Below, piece after piece: positions 25,533 through 34,883 of a stretch of DNA of 64,000 bases (position 1 is the stretch's first letter; the number at the start of each line of letters is the position of its first letter). Source of the DNA: Petrimonas sulfuriphila (lineage in GTDB: Bacteria; Bacteroidota; Bacteroidia; Bacteroidales; Dysgonomonadaceae); assembly GCA_038561985.1 (NCBI GenBank), contig CP073276.1, positions 310,001 to 374,000 on the forward strand, in the 5' to 3' direction. The translations under genes and the position numbers were made by a program. The notes beneath the pieces were generated by a model, which made no database searches, was not told where the DNA came from, and was given only the letters and a program-made list of their open reading frames with translations.

Positions 25533-27479
25533 TCACCAGCCGCCGACTCTGCCACCGCCGCCGCCCATTCCAGAAAAACCGCCGCCAAAAGAACCGCTGC
25601 TCCAGTTTCCACCACCTGAGCCGGATGTCTGCGGAGGAGTTGCTGCGTGATTAACGGTATTCGACAAGGTGCTGTTGAGCATATGTCCAAAACGGGCAGG
25701 CTGCAGAACCGTTCCCGTATACCAGGGCGGCTGGTAGGGTTGCGGCTGCTGCATAGAGCTTAATATCGTGCTTTCAAACTTCTCGCCCCAAACATCTTCC
25801 ATGTCCAATGCGATGGCATAAGGCAATAACTGTTCGAAAATTTCAGGGGTGACCGTTGGCGGATTAAAAAACTGCAATTGCTTTTCTTCTGCCGTATCCA
25901 TATACATTTTCAATCCTTCAACCTGCGATTGGAGGTAGAGTTTCCGTTCACCCGGACGCTTAATCAGAAAGCCATATGCTATAAAACTAGTGATTATAAG
26001 CGGGAGGCCAATAATAAATCCAACAGCGTTTACCGACAGGGAATTTCCAGAAAAGAAAAGCAACAGGCTCAACGACCCGACAACCAATACGGCTCCCAGG
26101 ACAAGACCGAACCACCGGATTCTGGATTTCTTCAGTATTCTCCGCAAAATCAGCAATAGAAGTGTCACAACGGGAAAGGACACCAAGGCAACGGCTATAA
26201 ACGTACCGATCTGATCTGCGGGCTCAAACCTCACAAAGTACAGCAGAGAACTGAAATACAGGATCAGCATAATCCAGGGCAGCACCATAAATTTACGGTT
26301 GGCACCTTCTTTCAATACCGGCTTGTATTGTTTGTTGAGATCGTCCCTGAACGAATTCATCAGGTTCGCTATGCCGGAATCATATTCCCCGTCAAGCACC
26401 ACTTCATCTTCATCCTTGAAAAGGTTCTGCAGAACCGTGCTTTCTTCCCGGGGAAGCATATTATCGTCTTTCTTCGTCCTGATGAGCGTATAGACCCGGT
26501 CTTTCCGCCTCAAGAAAGATGACCTTTCGGTTTCTTTAATGCGCAAAAATCCCTTTACGGCCAGGTTCACAATGGAGGGTGTTATCAGGTCATCCCAATA
26601 TTTTTCTTTGTAAAGCATACCTACGCTTGCGGGAGATAATCCTTCGGGCGGTGAGAATTGTGGAATTACCACAGGCTTCGGCGGATCAATTCCGTATTTC
26701 CGCCACGTGAAGAAATAATAAGCAAACAGCAATAAAAAAATAAGGGCACTAACAATGGGCAACCCATTTTTATCGAAGAAAGTGTCCGGGACAGGTTTGG
26801 AGTATCCGCTTTTCCGCCTCTCCGGCTGACGAACAATACCCTTTGTAAATCCAACGGAGACGGTCAGCATTTCCTGCGGTTCCAGACTGACAGCTTCCAG
26901 GTACAACAACCCATCGGGCAACGTGTCGGCCCTGCAGTTACTCTCCGACGACCCGTATCTACCCGTGTAACAACGGTAACTCAACACTTTAGCACCTTCG
27001 GGAAGCCGAATAACGGCGCTTACGGTATCGAGTGGATAATCCGACAGCGCATTTACATTCCAGGTTAACTCGTCGTAACCTTCAAAAAAACCGATTTGCC
27101 CGGCGGTCTTGTAGTCAAGAGTATATACATGCCAACCGTTATCCAGAAGCACATTCTTGTTGCCAACATAAATCACCCTGTCACTCCCGTCCCGTTCGGT
27201 AAAAAAACTTTCCGGCTCCCCATCCCTTTTCACGCTTTCGATATCGTAATCCACAGGCACCTTGTCCCCGTCCTTGTCGGATCGGATCAACGGCAAGGCA
27301 CGGGTGATCCCACGCTTAAAAATTACCCCTTTAACATATACACGCACATCTTCCCGGACAGAAATGTATCCTGAAGTATCAACCCTCACTTCAGAACGGA
27401 ACGTATATACCTTTTCTTCCTGAGCAAAACTCGACAAAAAGAAAAGCGCGGTAAAAAGAAAACACAAAACGCGTTGCAT
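25533..27479 (-). CDS. DUF2207-domain membrane protein with glycine-rich tail
   Basis: The 648 residues include a signal peptide (1-19, ending SSFAQ), an exported DUF2207 domain (about 20-235; MYFTVRADV-like strands and WNVNALSDYPL), a transmembrane segment near 243-260, a cytoplasmic part, two or more hydrophobic segments near 400-480, and a low-complexity Gly/Ser tail from about 620 ending GGGRVGGW. DUF2207 proteins accompany LemA in many phyla; their function is not established, with envelope stress or protein quality control proposed. Its ATG directly follows the lemA TGA. Confidence 0.85.
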   Translation of the reverse strand: MQRVLCFLFTALFFLSSFAQEEKVYTFRSEVRVDTSGYISVREDVRVYVKGVIFKRGITRALPLIRSDKDGDKVPVDYDIESVKRDGEPESFFTERDGSDRVIYVGNKNVLLDNGWHVYTLDYKTAGQIGFFEGYDELTWNVNALSDYPLDTVSAVIRLPEGAKVLSYRCYTGRYGSSESNCRADTLPDGLLYLEAVSLEPQEMLTVSVGFTKGIVRQPERRKSGYSKPVPDTFFDKNGLPIVSALIFLLLFAYYFFTWRKYGIDPPKPVVIPQFSPPEGLSPASVGMLYKEKYWDDLITPSIVNLAVKGFLRIKETERSSFLRRKDRVYTLIRTKKDDNMLPREESTVLQNLFKDEDEVVLDGEYDSGIANLMNSFRDDLNKQYKPVLKEGANRKFMVLPWIMLILYFSSLLYFVRFEPADQIGTFIAVALVSFPVVTLLLLILRRILKKSRIRWFGLVLGAVLVVGSLSLLLFFSGNSLSVNAVGFIIGLPLIITSFIAYGFLIKRPGERKLYLQSQVEGLKMYMDTAEEKQLQFFNPPTVTPEIFEQLLPYAIALDMEDVWGEKFESTILSSMQQPQPYQPPWYTGTVLQPARFGHMLNSTLSNTVNHAATPPQTSGSGGGNWSSGSFGGGFSGMGGGGGRVGGW

Positions 27480-28046
27480 TCAGAATTTCACTTGTGGAGC
27501 GGTTTTCTCCTGTTCGTTTTCCAATTCAAAGAAAAGAGATTTGGTAAAGTTGAACATCCCGGCAATTATGTTGCTCGGAAATGTATCGATAACAATGTTC
27601 TTATCACGGACAGAACCGTTATAGAACCGGCGAGACTTTTCGATATCCGATTCAATAAGGCTAAGCTGGTGCTGCAATTGCATAAAGTTTTCGTTGGCTT
27701 TCAAATCGGGGTATTGTTCAGCAACAGCCAGCAGATTCATCAATGCCCGGTTCAGGTCGTTCTCTGCCGTTTCCTGAGATTTCAGGTCTTTTGCGCTCAT
27801 TGCATGGGCACGCGCCTGCGTCACCTTATTAAAGGTCTCACTCTCGTGCGTGGCATATCCTTTCACCGTTTCCACCAAGTTTGGAATGAGGTCGTACCGT
27901 TTCTTCAACTGTACATTTATTCCGCTCCACGCCTCTTCAACAAGTGTTCTCAGCTTAACCAGCCTGTTGTAGATTGAAATGCCATAAAACAGAAAGATTA
28001 CCGCCAAGGCAAGGAGGACTATTAAAACAACAATTCCTGTTCCCAT
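27480..28046 (-). CDS. LemA family protein
   Basis: This 188-residue protein has one N-terminal transmembrane helix (about 4-22) followed by the helical LemA domain: YNRLVKLRTLVEEAWSGI, QLKKRYDLIPNLVETVKGYA and FPSNIIAGMFNF are hallmark segments. It is anchored in the inner membrane with the domain outside the cytoplasm. The TGA abuts the DUF2207 ATG with no spacer, forming the classic LemA-DUF2207 pair. Confidence 0.93.
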   Translation of the reverse strand: MGTGIVVLIVLLALAVIFLFYGISIYNRLVKLRTLVEEAWSGINVQLKKRYDLIPNLVETVKGYATHESETFNKVTQARAHAMSAKDLKSQETAENDLNRALMNLLAVAEQYPDLKANENFMQLQHQLSLIESDIEKSRRFYNGSVRDKNIVIDTFPSNIIAGMFNFTKSLFFELENEQEKTAPQVKF

Positions 28047-28148
28047 AATCGATATAATTTAATTGGTTTTAAGTTGATGCGATAAAGGTATATAAATTTT
28101 TGTAATCTCTATCGTTACCCCAAACGCAAGCCGGAAGGAATAAATGAA

Positions 28149-28215
28149 CATTCTCGTTAAGTTAAATGGGTAAAGCCAAGCTTGCTTGAGCTGTGGCCAT
28201 AGCGAGAAAATGTCT
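28149..28215 (-). repeat. Intergenic stem-loop repeat, copy B (upstream of lemA)
   Basis: Read on the - strand this 67 bp element matches copy A (34786-34851). The first 15 positions differ at 2 and the last 31 at 4; the central 17 nt forms a similar stem-loop. It lies about 100 bp before the lemA start, in the same orientation as lemA. Confidence 0.65.
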
Positions 28216-28338
28216 CCAAATCCATCCCAAAATAGGCATAAAACAGGACATAAAAAAATCAAAACAGTTTCTGAATGTTTTCTTAAAAACAAAAATTAAT
28301 TACACTTGTTCAACGAGTAACAGTTAAATATTTTTTCT

Positions 28339-28346
28339 TAATTTTG
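28339..28346 (+). promoter_or_regulatory. Candidate -7 box for the alcohol dehydrogenase gene
   Basis: TAATTTTG fits TAnnTTTG and lies 100 bp before the ATG at 28446, implying a long leader. No convincing -33 box. Confidence 0.3.
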
Positions 28347-28445
28347 ACATCTGCAGAATTGTTCACCATACCACTGAGTAAATTCAGTAGAGCAGTAAAC
28401 AACACCCAAATAAATTTACAACCGAATAAAAAACTGAATAACCGT

Positions 28446-29588
28446 ATGAAAAATTTTATCTTTCGAAACCCTACCAAACTAGTTTTCGGGAAAGGACAAA
28501 TTGCCAGATTAAATGAACTGATCCCAGCTGAGGTCAACCTGATGATCACTTACGGAGGCGGAAGCGTCACCCGAAACGGTATATATGACCAAGTGAAAGC
28601 CGCGTTAAAAGGCCGAAAATTCATAGAATTTTGGGGAATCGAAGCCAACCCGCACGTGGAAACGTTGCGAAAAGCCATCGAAGTAGGAAAAAGCGAGAAC
28701 ATCAATTACCTGCTGGCCGTAGGCGGTGGATCCGTGCTGGACGGGACAAAATTGATTGCCGCAGGTATTGCATCGGACGAAGACGCATGGGACATCGTGC
28801 TGAAAGGTGTTGCTGAAAAACAAATTCCTTTTGCATCCGTCCTTACTGTACCGGCAACAGGATCGGAAATGAACGGTGGCGCCGTTATCACCCGCGCCGA
28901 AACCCGGGAGAAATTTGCTTTCGGAGGTGATTATCCGCAGTTTTCCATCCTCGATCCGGAAGTAACCTACTCCCTTTCCAAGCACCAGGTGGCTTGCGGA
29001 CTTGCCGATGCCTATACGCACGTGCTGGAGCAATACCTTACCACGCCGGGACAATCACGGCTGATGGACAGGTGGGCTGAAGGGGTATTGTTGTCGATCA
29101 TGGAGATTGCTCCGAAAATAAAGGAAAACCCATGTGATTACGACCTGATGGCCGACTATATGCTGGCAGCGACCCTGGCTCTCAACGATTTTATCCGGAT
29201 GGGTATTTCGCAGGATTGGGCAACGCATCAGATCGGACACGAGCTTACTGCGCTGCATGGCACTACGCACGGACATTCGCTCGCGATTGTGATGCCCGGC
29301 ACGCTTCGTGTACTGAAAGAACAAAAACATGAAAAACTCCTGCAGTACGGCGAGCGTGTTTTCGGAATAACGGGGGGTAGTGAACCGGAACGTGTGGACA
29401 AAGCCATCGAAAAAACAGAAGAGTTTTACCGTTCGCTGGGCCTGACTACCCGGTTATCGGAAGAAAACATCGGTAACGAAACCATCGAAACCATCGCCAA
29501 ACGATTTAACGACCGTGGCGTAGCGTTCGGTGAAAACCAAAACGTGACGGGCGACGTGGCACGGGAAATTTTACTGGCGTGCTCATAA
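28446..29588 (+). CDS. Iron-containing alcohol dehydrogenase, YqhD/BdhA-like aldehyde reductase
   Basis: The protein has 380 residues from the ATG at 28446 (KNFIFRNPTKLVFGKG is the normal family start). GGGSVLDGTKLIAA near 95-108 is the NADP(H)-binding motif, and metal ligands are in GLADAYTHVLEQY (Asp and His) and in GHELTALHGTTHGHSLAI (two His). It is collinear with E. coli YqhD, an NADPH-dependent scavenger of short-chain and lipid-peroxide-derived aldehydes. It is cytoplasmic and apparently monocistronic. Confidence 0.93.
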   Translation: MKNFIFRNPTKLVFGKGQIARLNELIPAEVNLMITYGGGSVTRNGIYDQVKAALKGRKFIEFWGIEANPHVETLRKAIEVGKSENINYLLAVGGGSVLDGTKLIAAGIASDEDAWDIVLKGVAEKQIPFASVLTVPATGSEMNGGAVITRAETREKFAFGGDYPQFSILDPEVTYSLSKHQVACGLADAYTHVLEQYLTTPGQSRLMDRWAEGVLLSIMEIAPKIKENPCDYDLMADYMLAATLALNDFIRMGISQDWATHQIGHELTALHGTTHGHSLAIVMPGTLRVLKEQKHEKLLQYGERVFGITGGSEPERVDKAIEKTEEFYRSLGLTTRLSEENIGNETIETIAKRFNDRGVAFGENQNVTGDVAREILLACS

Positions 29589-29598
29589 TATTATACTT

Positions 29599-29617
29599 AA
29601 GCTTCGCAAGCTTTTAT
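29599..29617 (+). terminator. Small hairpin after the alcohol dehydrogenase
   Basis: AAGCTT-CGC-AAGCTT followed by TTATA lies 10 bp after the stop. A 6 bp stem with a 3 nt loop is modest; the position makes a terminator role plausible. Confidence 0.4.
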
Positions 29618-29783
29618 AGTTGGAACTAACGCTCGATTTTAACGCAAGATCACGCGGAATGGGTTCCCGCAAAAAAAAGCTGAATATCTAGCTGCTAGTG
29701 TACAAGACTAAGAAACTGATGCTTGCGAAAATTGAGTAATATAAATTCTGGGAATGATTATAAAAAATTGCTGTAATTAAAAA

Positions 29784-32700
29784 ATGAAAAAACTACTCCT
29801 CTTTTTATCCGTCAGTCTTTTAATCTTCAGGGCTTCCGCAGTAGATGATGCACGCATGATGCGGTATCCCGACATTAACGGGAACCTGGTTGCATTTGTG
29901 TACGCCGGCGATATCTGGACGGTCCAAGCTACGGGCGGCGAAGCCAGACGACTCACCTCACATGCGGGAACCGAACTTTTTCCGAAAATTTCTCCCGACG
30001 GGAAATGGATCGCCTTCTCGGCAGAATATTCCGGAAACCGCCAAATATGGGTGATGCCCGCTGGAGGTGGAACAGCACGCCAGCTCACATTTTACAATTC
30101 CGAAGGCGTGATGCCACCCCGGGGTGGATTCGACAATGTGGTGCTCGACTGGACACCCGACAGCAAACGTGTTCTCTTCCGTGCCAACCGCACCTCCTTC
30201 GGGGAACGCAACGGCAAATATTTCACGGTAAGTATCAACGGCGGTTTGGAAGAGCCGCTACCCATTGTGAACGGCGGTTTTGCCACATTATCGCCCGACG
30301 GTTTGCAGCTCTGCTTCACTCCGGTCGACCGGGAATTCCGCACCTGGAAACGTTACAAAGGCGGCCGTGCTACTGAGCTGTGGACATACGACCTGACGAA
30401 CCATACCTCACAACAGATAACGCATTGGGCTGGCAGCGACCAGTGGCCGACGTGGCACGGAGAGTATATTTTTTACGCATCCGATCAGGACACACGCCTG
30501 AATATCTGGCGATACAATACGCAAAACAAGGAAAACGTGCAAATAACTCACCACAAGGATTTCGATGTGATGTGGCCATCGGGCCGTAACGGAAAGCTGG
30601 TGTATGAGAACGGCGGTTATCTCTATGTTCTCAACCTCGCCTCGGGAACTTCCGATAAAATATCCGTCTCCATTAACTACGACAACCCCAACCTATTGCC
30701 CTATTTCAAGAACGTGAAAGATTTCGTGGGCAGTTTTTCGCTTTCACCATCGGGCAAGCGTGCGCTGTTCGATGCCAGGGGTGATATCTTCTCCGTTCCG
30801 GTAGAGAACGGTGAAATCGAAAACCTCACCCGCACACAGGGCATACGGGAAATTTTCCCGGTATGGTCACCCGACGGGAACAACATCGTTTACTATTCCG
30901 ATGCCACTGGCGAATACGAAATGTACCTGCTCGAAAACAAGAAAGGCGCTCAACCCAGGCAATTGACAAAAGGTTCGAAAGCCTGGAAGTATACGGCAGA
31001 ATGGTCCCCAAACAACAAGCAACTGGTGTACAGCGACCGCACACTCAAACTTTGGCTGGTGGATGCCGTTTCCGGTAAACAGACCGTCATTGACGAAGCA
31101 TCGGCGGAAGAGATCCGTGATTATTCCTTCTCGCCCGACGGCGATTGGGTAGCCTACAGCAAATCATCACCAAACTATCAGTCGGCACTGTGGCTGTACC
31201 AGATTTCTACTAGCAAGAAGCATCAAATCACCGACGCTTCGTTCTCCGACGGACAACCGACATTCAGCCGCGACGGAAAGTTTCTCTTCTTCACCTCCAA
31301 CAGGGACTTCAACCTGGCTTTCAGTAGTTTCGAATTCGACTACCTATACAACAACGCAGGACGCATTTACGCTATACCGTTGCGAAACGACGGTACAACG
31401 CTAATCCAGTACAAAAACGATACGGAACCTGTTGGCGGTGAAAAAACCGATTCCGTCCAATCCGGGAACAAGAACAAACCGCCGTTGAACGTTCAAATTG
31501 ACCTTGAGAACATCCGGAACCGTATCGTAGCGTTACCCGTTCAACCGGGGAATTACCGCATCATAGGCGCAGTGGAGGAAGGATTGCTCTACACTTCCGG
31601 CAATAAGATCATGCGCTACCGTATCAACGAGGAAAAAACGGAAGAGATCCTCGACGGTACAGGCAACGGAACCCTGAGCGCTAATGGAAAATCGTTCATT
31701 TACCGCTCCGGCAGTGATTATGCCGTAGCAAAAAACCAGGCCGGACAAAAAGCCGGGGCTAACAAAATCGACTTGACTAACCTGACGATGAAAATTGAGC
31801 CGCGTAAAGAATGGGACCAGATTTACACCGATGCTTTCCGCATTTTTCGTGACTATTTCTACGTGAGTAACCTGCACGGAGTGGATTGGGAAAGGATACA
31901 AAAGGAGTACGGAGCCCTGTTGCCACACGTTCCCAGCCGCTTTGACCTGGATTATATCCTGAACGAAATCGTGAGTGAAACCAATACCGGACATGCATAC
32001 GTGGATTGGGGCGACATTGCCAAGGTCGACCGGATAAACGGTGGATTGCTTGGGGCTGAACTAGAAGCTGACCTATCCGCTAAACGATATGTCATCAAGA
32101 AGATATACGCAGGCGAAAACTGGAATGAAAGCCGCCGTTCGCCACTTACAGAAAATGGGATAGACGTAAAAGCAGGTGACTACCTGATTAGTATAAACGG
32201 TAAAAATCTCACTACCGATGACAATCCGTATGAATTGCTTGAAAATTGGGGCAACAGGCATGTGGAGTTAACGGTAAACAGCTCTCCTTCGGCTTCGGGA
32301 GCAAAAACCCATACCGTGAAAACTATTACTTCCGAGCACGAACTGCGCTATCTGGACTGGGTAAATGAACGCCGCGCCCTGGTGAATAAACTTTCGGGAG
32401 GGAAAATCGGTTATATCCACGTGCCCAACACTGCTGTCGAGGGTAACCGCGAGCTCTTCCGGGGGATGTATTCCTACAACGATAAGGATGCCCTCATTAT
32501 TGATGACCGCTACAACGGAGGAGGGTTTATCCCCGACCGGATGATCGACCTGCTCAACCGCCGCACACTGGTTTACTGGCATCGCAACGGGCTTCCCCAA
32601 CCGATGAAAACACCCGGAATCGCTCACGACGGGCCAAAGGTTATGCTCATCAACGGATACTCATCGTCAGGCGGAGATGCTTTTCCCTACTTCTTTAAAA

Positions 32701-33029
32701 AAACAGGAGAGGGGAAACTTATCGGCACGCGTACCTGGGGAGGACTGGTGGGCATTTCGGGTAACGCAGGCCTGGTTGACGGCGGTTATATCTCCGTACC
32801 TATTTTCGGTATTTATGACAATAGTGGCGAGTGGATTATCGAAGGAATCGGGGTTTATCCCGATATCGAGGTGGTTGACCGTCCCGAAGCGTTGGCTAAA
32901 GGTAACGATCCCGGCATCGAAAAAGCCGTGGAGGTACTGCTCAATGAACTGAAAGAGAATCCACGCAAACCAGTTTCCGTACCTGCTCCTCCCGACAGGT
33001 CGAAATGGATTGAAACGGAAATTAAATGA
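29784..33029 (+). CDS. Exported tricorn-like S41 protease
   Basis: The 1081 residues have a signal peptide (about 1-19, ending FRASA). WD40/TolB-like beta-propeller repeats fill residues 25-560 (SPDGKWIAFS, TPDSKRVLFRA, SPDGNNIVYYS and others). A tricorn core helical segment contains the candidate catalytic His in NTGHAYVDWG (about 736), a PDZ-like domain lies near 755-830, and the S41 domain carries the nucleophile Ser in NGYSSSGGDAFP (about 960) and GIGVYPDIEV at the end. Unlike archaeal tricorn, this version is exported, so it probably degrades peptides in the periplasm. Confidence 0.92.
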   Translation: MKKLLLFLSVSLLIFRASAVDDARMMRYPDINGNLVAFVYAGDIWTVQATGGEARRLTSHAGTELFPKISPDGKWIAFSAEYSGNRQIWVMPAGGGTARQLTFYNSEGVMPPRGGFDNVVLDWTPDSKRVLFRANRTSFGERNGKYFTVSINGGLEEPLPIVNGGFATLSPDGLQLCFTPVDREFRTWKRYKGGRATELWTYDLTNHTSQQITHWAGSDQWPTWHGEYIFYASDQDTRLNIWRYNTQNKENVQITHHKDFDVMWPSGRNGKLVYENGGYLYVLNLASGTSDKISVSINYDNPNLLPYFKNVKDFVGSFSLSPSGKRALFDARGDIFSVPVENGEIENLTRTQGIREIFPVWSPDGNNIVYYSDATGEYEMYLLENKKGAQPRQLTKGSKAWKYTAEWSPNNKQLVYSDRTLKLWLVDAVSGKQTVIDEASAEEIRDYSFSPDGDWVAYSKSSPNYQSALWLYQISTSKKHQITDASFSDGQPTFSRDGKFLFFTSNRDFNLAFSSFEFDYLYNNAGRIYAIPLRNDGTTLIQYKNDTEPVGGEKTDSVQSGNKNKPPLNVQIDLENIRNRIVALPVQPGNYRIIGAVEEGLLYTSGNKIMRYRINEEKTEEILDGTGNGTLSANGKSFIYRSGSDYAVAKNQAGQKAGANKIDLTNLTMKIEPRKEWDQIYTDAFRIFRDYFYVSNLHGVDWERIQKEYGALLPHVPSRFDLDYILNEIVSETNTGHAYVDWGDIAKVDRINGGLLGAELEADLSAKRYVIKKIYAGENWNESRRSPLTENGIDVKAGDYLISINGKNLTTDDNPYELLENWGNRHVELTVNSSPSASGAKTHTVKTITSEHELRYLDWVNERRALVNKLSGGKIGYIHVPNTAVEGNRELFRGMYSYNDKDALIIDDRYNGGGFIPDRMIDLLNRRTLVYWHRNGLPQPMKTPGIAHDGPKVMLINGYSSSGGDAFPYFFKKTGEGKLIGTRTWGGLVGISGNAGLVDGGYISVPIFGIYDNSGEWIIEGIGVYPDIEVVDRPEALAKGNDPGIEKAVEVLLNELKENPRKPVSVPAPPDRSKWIETEIK

Positions 33030-33081
33030 CAGGCTGTTCCATTGAAGATAAGAAAGTAAAACTTGAGTCAAGGGGTACAAA

Positions 33082-33540
33082 ATGGCAAAAGTAAGCCTTA
33101 CATGCATGTGCATGATCCAGGATTTGAAAACTAATAAAGTCCTGGTACAGGATAGGGTTTTAGACTGGAAAGGGATCAGTTTCCCGGCTGGTGGCGTTGA
33201 AGAAGGTGAAAGCCTGGTGGAAGCCGCCATTCGGGAGATGAAGGAAGAGACAGGGCTAACGGTATCCAACTTAAGACCGTGCGGGATCGTTCATTGGTAC
33301 AACGATAAAACAGGCGATCGCCACCTGGTTTTCAATTATAAAACAAGTGACTTCTTCGGAGAGTTGCTCCCTGAAACAGAGGAAGGAAAGGTCTTCTGGG
33401 TAACCCCCGAAGAGCTACCCGTTTTAAATTTGTCCGACAGATTTATCGACCGGCTGCCTATGTTTTTTGAGGAGAAAAACACGGAAAGGTTCCAGGTATG
33501 GAATGAAAGCGGATACAACCCAGACATCAAATGGTTTTAG
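33082..33540 (+). CDS. NUDIX hydrolase (8-oxo-dGTP diphosphatase-like)
   Basis: The 152 residues contain a complete Nudix box, G-G-V-E-E-G-E then REMKEETGLTV (about 37-60). LVQDRVLDWKGISFPAGG before it resembles MutT/YtkD-like members from Firmicutes and Bacteroidota. It may clean oxidised nucleotides; the substrate is uncertain. It starts 52 bp after the tricorn gene. Confidence 0.85.
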   Translation: MAKVSLTCMCMIQDLKTNKVLVQDRVLDWKGISFPAGGVEEGESLVEAAIREMKEETGLTVSNLRPCGIVHWYNDKTGDRHLVFNYKTSDFFGELLPETEEGKVFWVTPEELPVLNLSDRFIDRLPMFFEEKNTERFQVWNESGYNPDIKWF

Positions 33541-33583
33541 ACGAAGCTATCCAAATCAACCCCTGCCAACAGGTAGTTAAGGT

Positions 33584-33611
33584 TTTGGTGCCCATGTCTT
33601 AAACTACTTTG
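33584..33611 (+). promoter_or_regulatory. Candidate promoter of the aldo/keto reductase gene
   Basis: TTTG at 33584-33587 and TACTTTG at 33605-33611 are 17 bp apart, 34 bp before the ATG. The -7 box lacks one of the two spacer bases of TAnnTTTG, so the match is approximate. Confidence 0.45.
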
Positions 33612-33644
33612 TATATTTATTTGTTATAACATTAAACAAAAACT

Positions 33645-34634
33645 ATGGACAAGCGAGAATTTATCAGGAAAAGTATTGCCGGAGCAGTAGCCATCGGCAC
33701 TTCAGGAGTGGTCTCCACAACGTTTGCCGACACTACGGCCAAACCGAAGAAAACCGGCACAATAAAAAGAAAGCTGGGAAAAACCGGATTCGAAGTTTAT
33801 CCGGTAGTTTATGGTGGAATCGTATCCATGCAGGACGGACAAAAGGCTTCAGACAACTATGTGGCCTGGGCATTGGACAGGGGGATCAACTACTTTGACG
33901 TGGCTCCCAGTTACGGAGATGCGGAAGAAAAGCTGGGTAATTCGTTAAAGCCCTACCGGAAAGACAATTTTCTGGCATGCAAAACCACTCAACGATTACG
34001 TGAAGGTGCAGAAAAGGAGTTTGAGAAATCACTGCAATTATTGCAGACCGATTATTTTGATGTATATCAACTACATAGCATCAGCACGCCGAAAGATACG
34101 GAACAAATTTTCGGACCAGACGGTATTATGGAGATGGTAGAAAAAGAAAAACAACGCGGACGGATCCGCAAAGTAGGTTTTTCGGCACACTCGCAGGAGC
34201 AGGCTATCCGGGCCATGTCGATGTACGACTTCGACACGATCATGTTCCCCACCAACTGGCAAATGATTAAATTAGACGGATGGGGAGCCGGAGCTGTAAA
34301 CGAGGCAAAAAGGCGAGGAATGGGCGTTTTGGCTATTAAAGGATTGATCCACCGCCGTTGGATGGAAGACGAGAAACAGGACTCCAGATACCAGAAATCG
34401 TGGTGTAAACCCATCGATGTGGAAAACCGGGAATTTGGTATTGCAGCCCTGAAATTCACCTTCCAGGCAGGGGCAGACGTAATTATTCCACCGGGCGATT
34501 TTCGTAATTTCTCGTTCTGTGTAGACAATATCGAAGAAATCCTGGACAGTCCTTTAACGAAAAAAGAAAAAACATTGCTAGACAATGAATTTCTGGCCGT
34601 AAAGGATTATCCGTTCTTCGACCCGAGGACATAA
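33645..34634 (+). CDS. Aldo/keto reductase with Tat-like export signal
   Basis: The protein has 329 residues. An N-terminal leader (DKREFIRKS then AGAVAIGTSG, cut near TTFAD) looks like a Tat signal with K-R in place of R-R. The body is an AKR barrel: NYFDVAPSYGDAEEKLG (Asp and Tyr of the tetrad, about 88-104), ACKTT (Lys) and VYQLHSI (His near 140) supply the catalytic tetrad, and the cofactor end is ADVIIPPGDFRN. Reductases with exported leaders are frequent in Bacteroidota; the substrate is unknown. tatA and tatC lie 14 kb downstream, so export of a folded cofactor enzyme is feasible. Confidence 0.85.
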   Translation: MDKREFIRKSIAGAVAIGTSGVVSTTFADTTAKPKKTGTIKRKLGKTGFEVYPVVYGGIVSMQDGQKASDNYVAWALDRGINYFDVAPSYGDAEEKLGNSLKPYRKDNFLACKTTQRLREGAEKEFEKSLQLLQTDYFDVYQLHSISTPKDTEQIFGPDGIMEMVEKEKQRGRIRKVGFSAHSQEQAIRAMSMYDFDTIMFPTNWQMIKLDGWGAGAVNEAKRRGMGVLAIKGLIHRRWMEDEKQDSRYQKSWCKPIDVENREFGIAALKFTFQAGADVIIPPGDFRNFSFCVDNIEEILDSPLTKKEKTLLDNEFLAVKDYPFFDPRT

Positions 34635-34883
34635 ACAAGGAACCGTTACGAAAAACGGCTCCAACAAAAGAATTCGATTTCATCAGACTATTTGAGTCGC
34701 CTTCGATCCTCGATTTTCAATTCTGCGCTCGGCAAATCAAATAAATTTGCTCTGCTCTCGCTTAACGAAATAGTTCATATTCATTAGGCATTTTTTCGCT
34801 ATGGCAAAGCCCAAACGAGTTTGGCTTTACTCATTTAGCTTAACAAAAATGCGGGTATAATTTAACATTAAAGATCACAGGTA
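34635..34883. other. Intergenic region with repeat element A
   Basis: This 249 bp stretch holds a small hairpin near 34732-34750 (GCAAAT..ATTTGC) and copy A of the stem-loop repeat, which ends 32 bp before the next ATG. No gene. Confidence 0.55.
34786..34851 (+). repeat. Intergenic stem-loop repeat, copy A (upstream of the sugar dehydrogenase)
   Basis: This 66 bp element matches copy B on the opposite strand at 28149-28215. The core GCCCAAACGAGTTTGGC can fold into a stem with one bulged C. Compared with copy B, an A-T pair next to the loop is replaced by G-C, which keeps the pairing. It ends close to the start of a lipoprotein gene in the same orientation. Confidence 0.65.

Larger units (their letters stand above)
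28047..28445. other. Divergent intergenic region between lemA and the alcohol dehydrogenase
   Basis: This 399 bp region carries the promoters of both neighbours, repeat element B (28149-28215) and an AT-rich right half with a TAnnTTTG box. An in-frame ATG at 28344 would extend the dehydrogenase by 34 codons but these do not match the family. No other gene is seen. Confidence 0.6.

Noticed and set aside
25533-25700. Gly/Ser-rich repeat coding region as a CRISPR-like or satellite repeat
   Set aside because: It is the low-complexity C-terminal tail of the DUF2207 protein, common in that family.
28344-28445. 34-codon extension of the alcohol dehydrogenase
   Set aside because: The family starts at KNFIFRNPTK (28446), and the extension covers the promoter box.
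29589-29783. tRNA or small RNA gene after the alcohol dehydrogenase
   Set aside because: I found no T-loop or cloverleaf-like arrangement; only a small hairpin.
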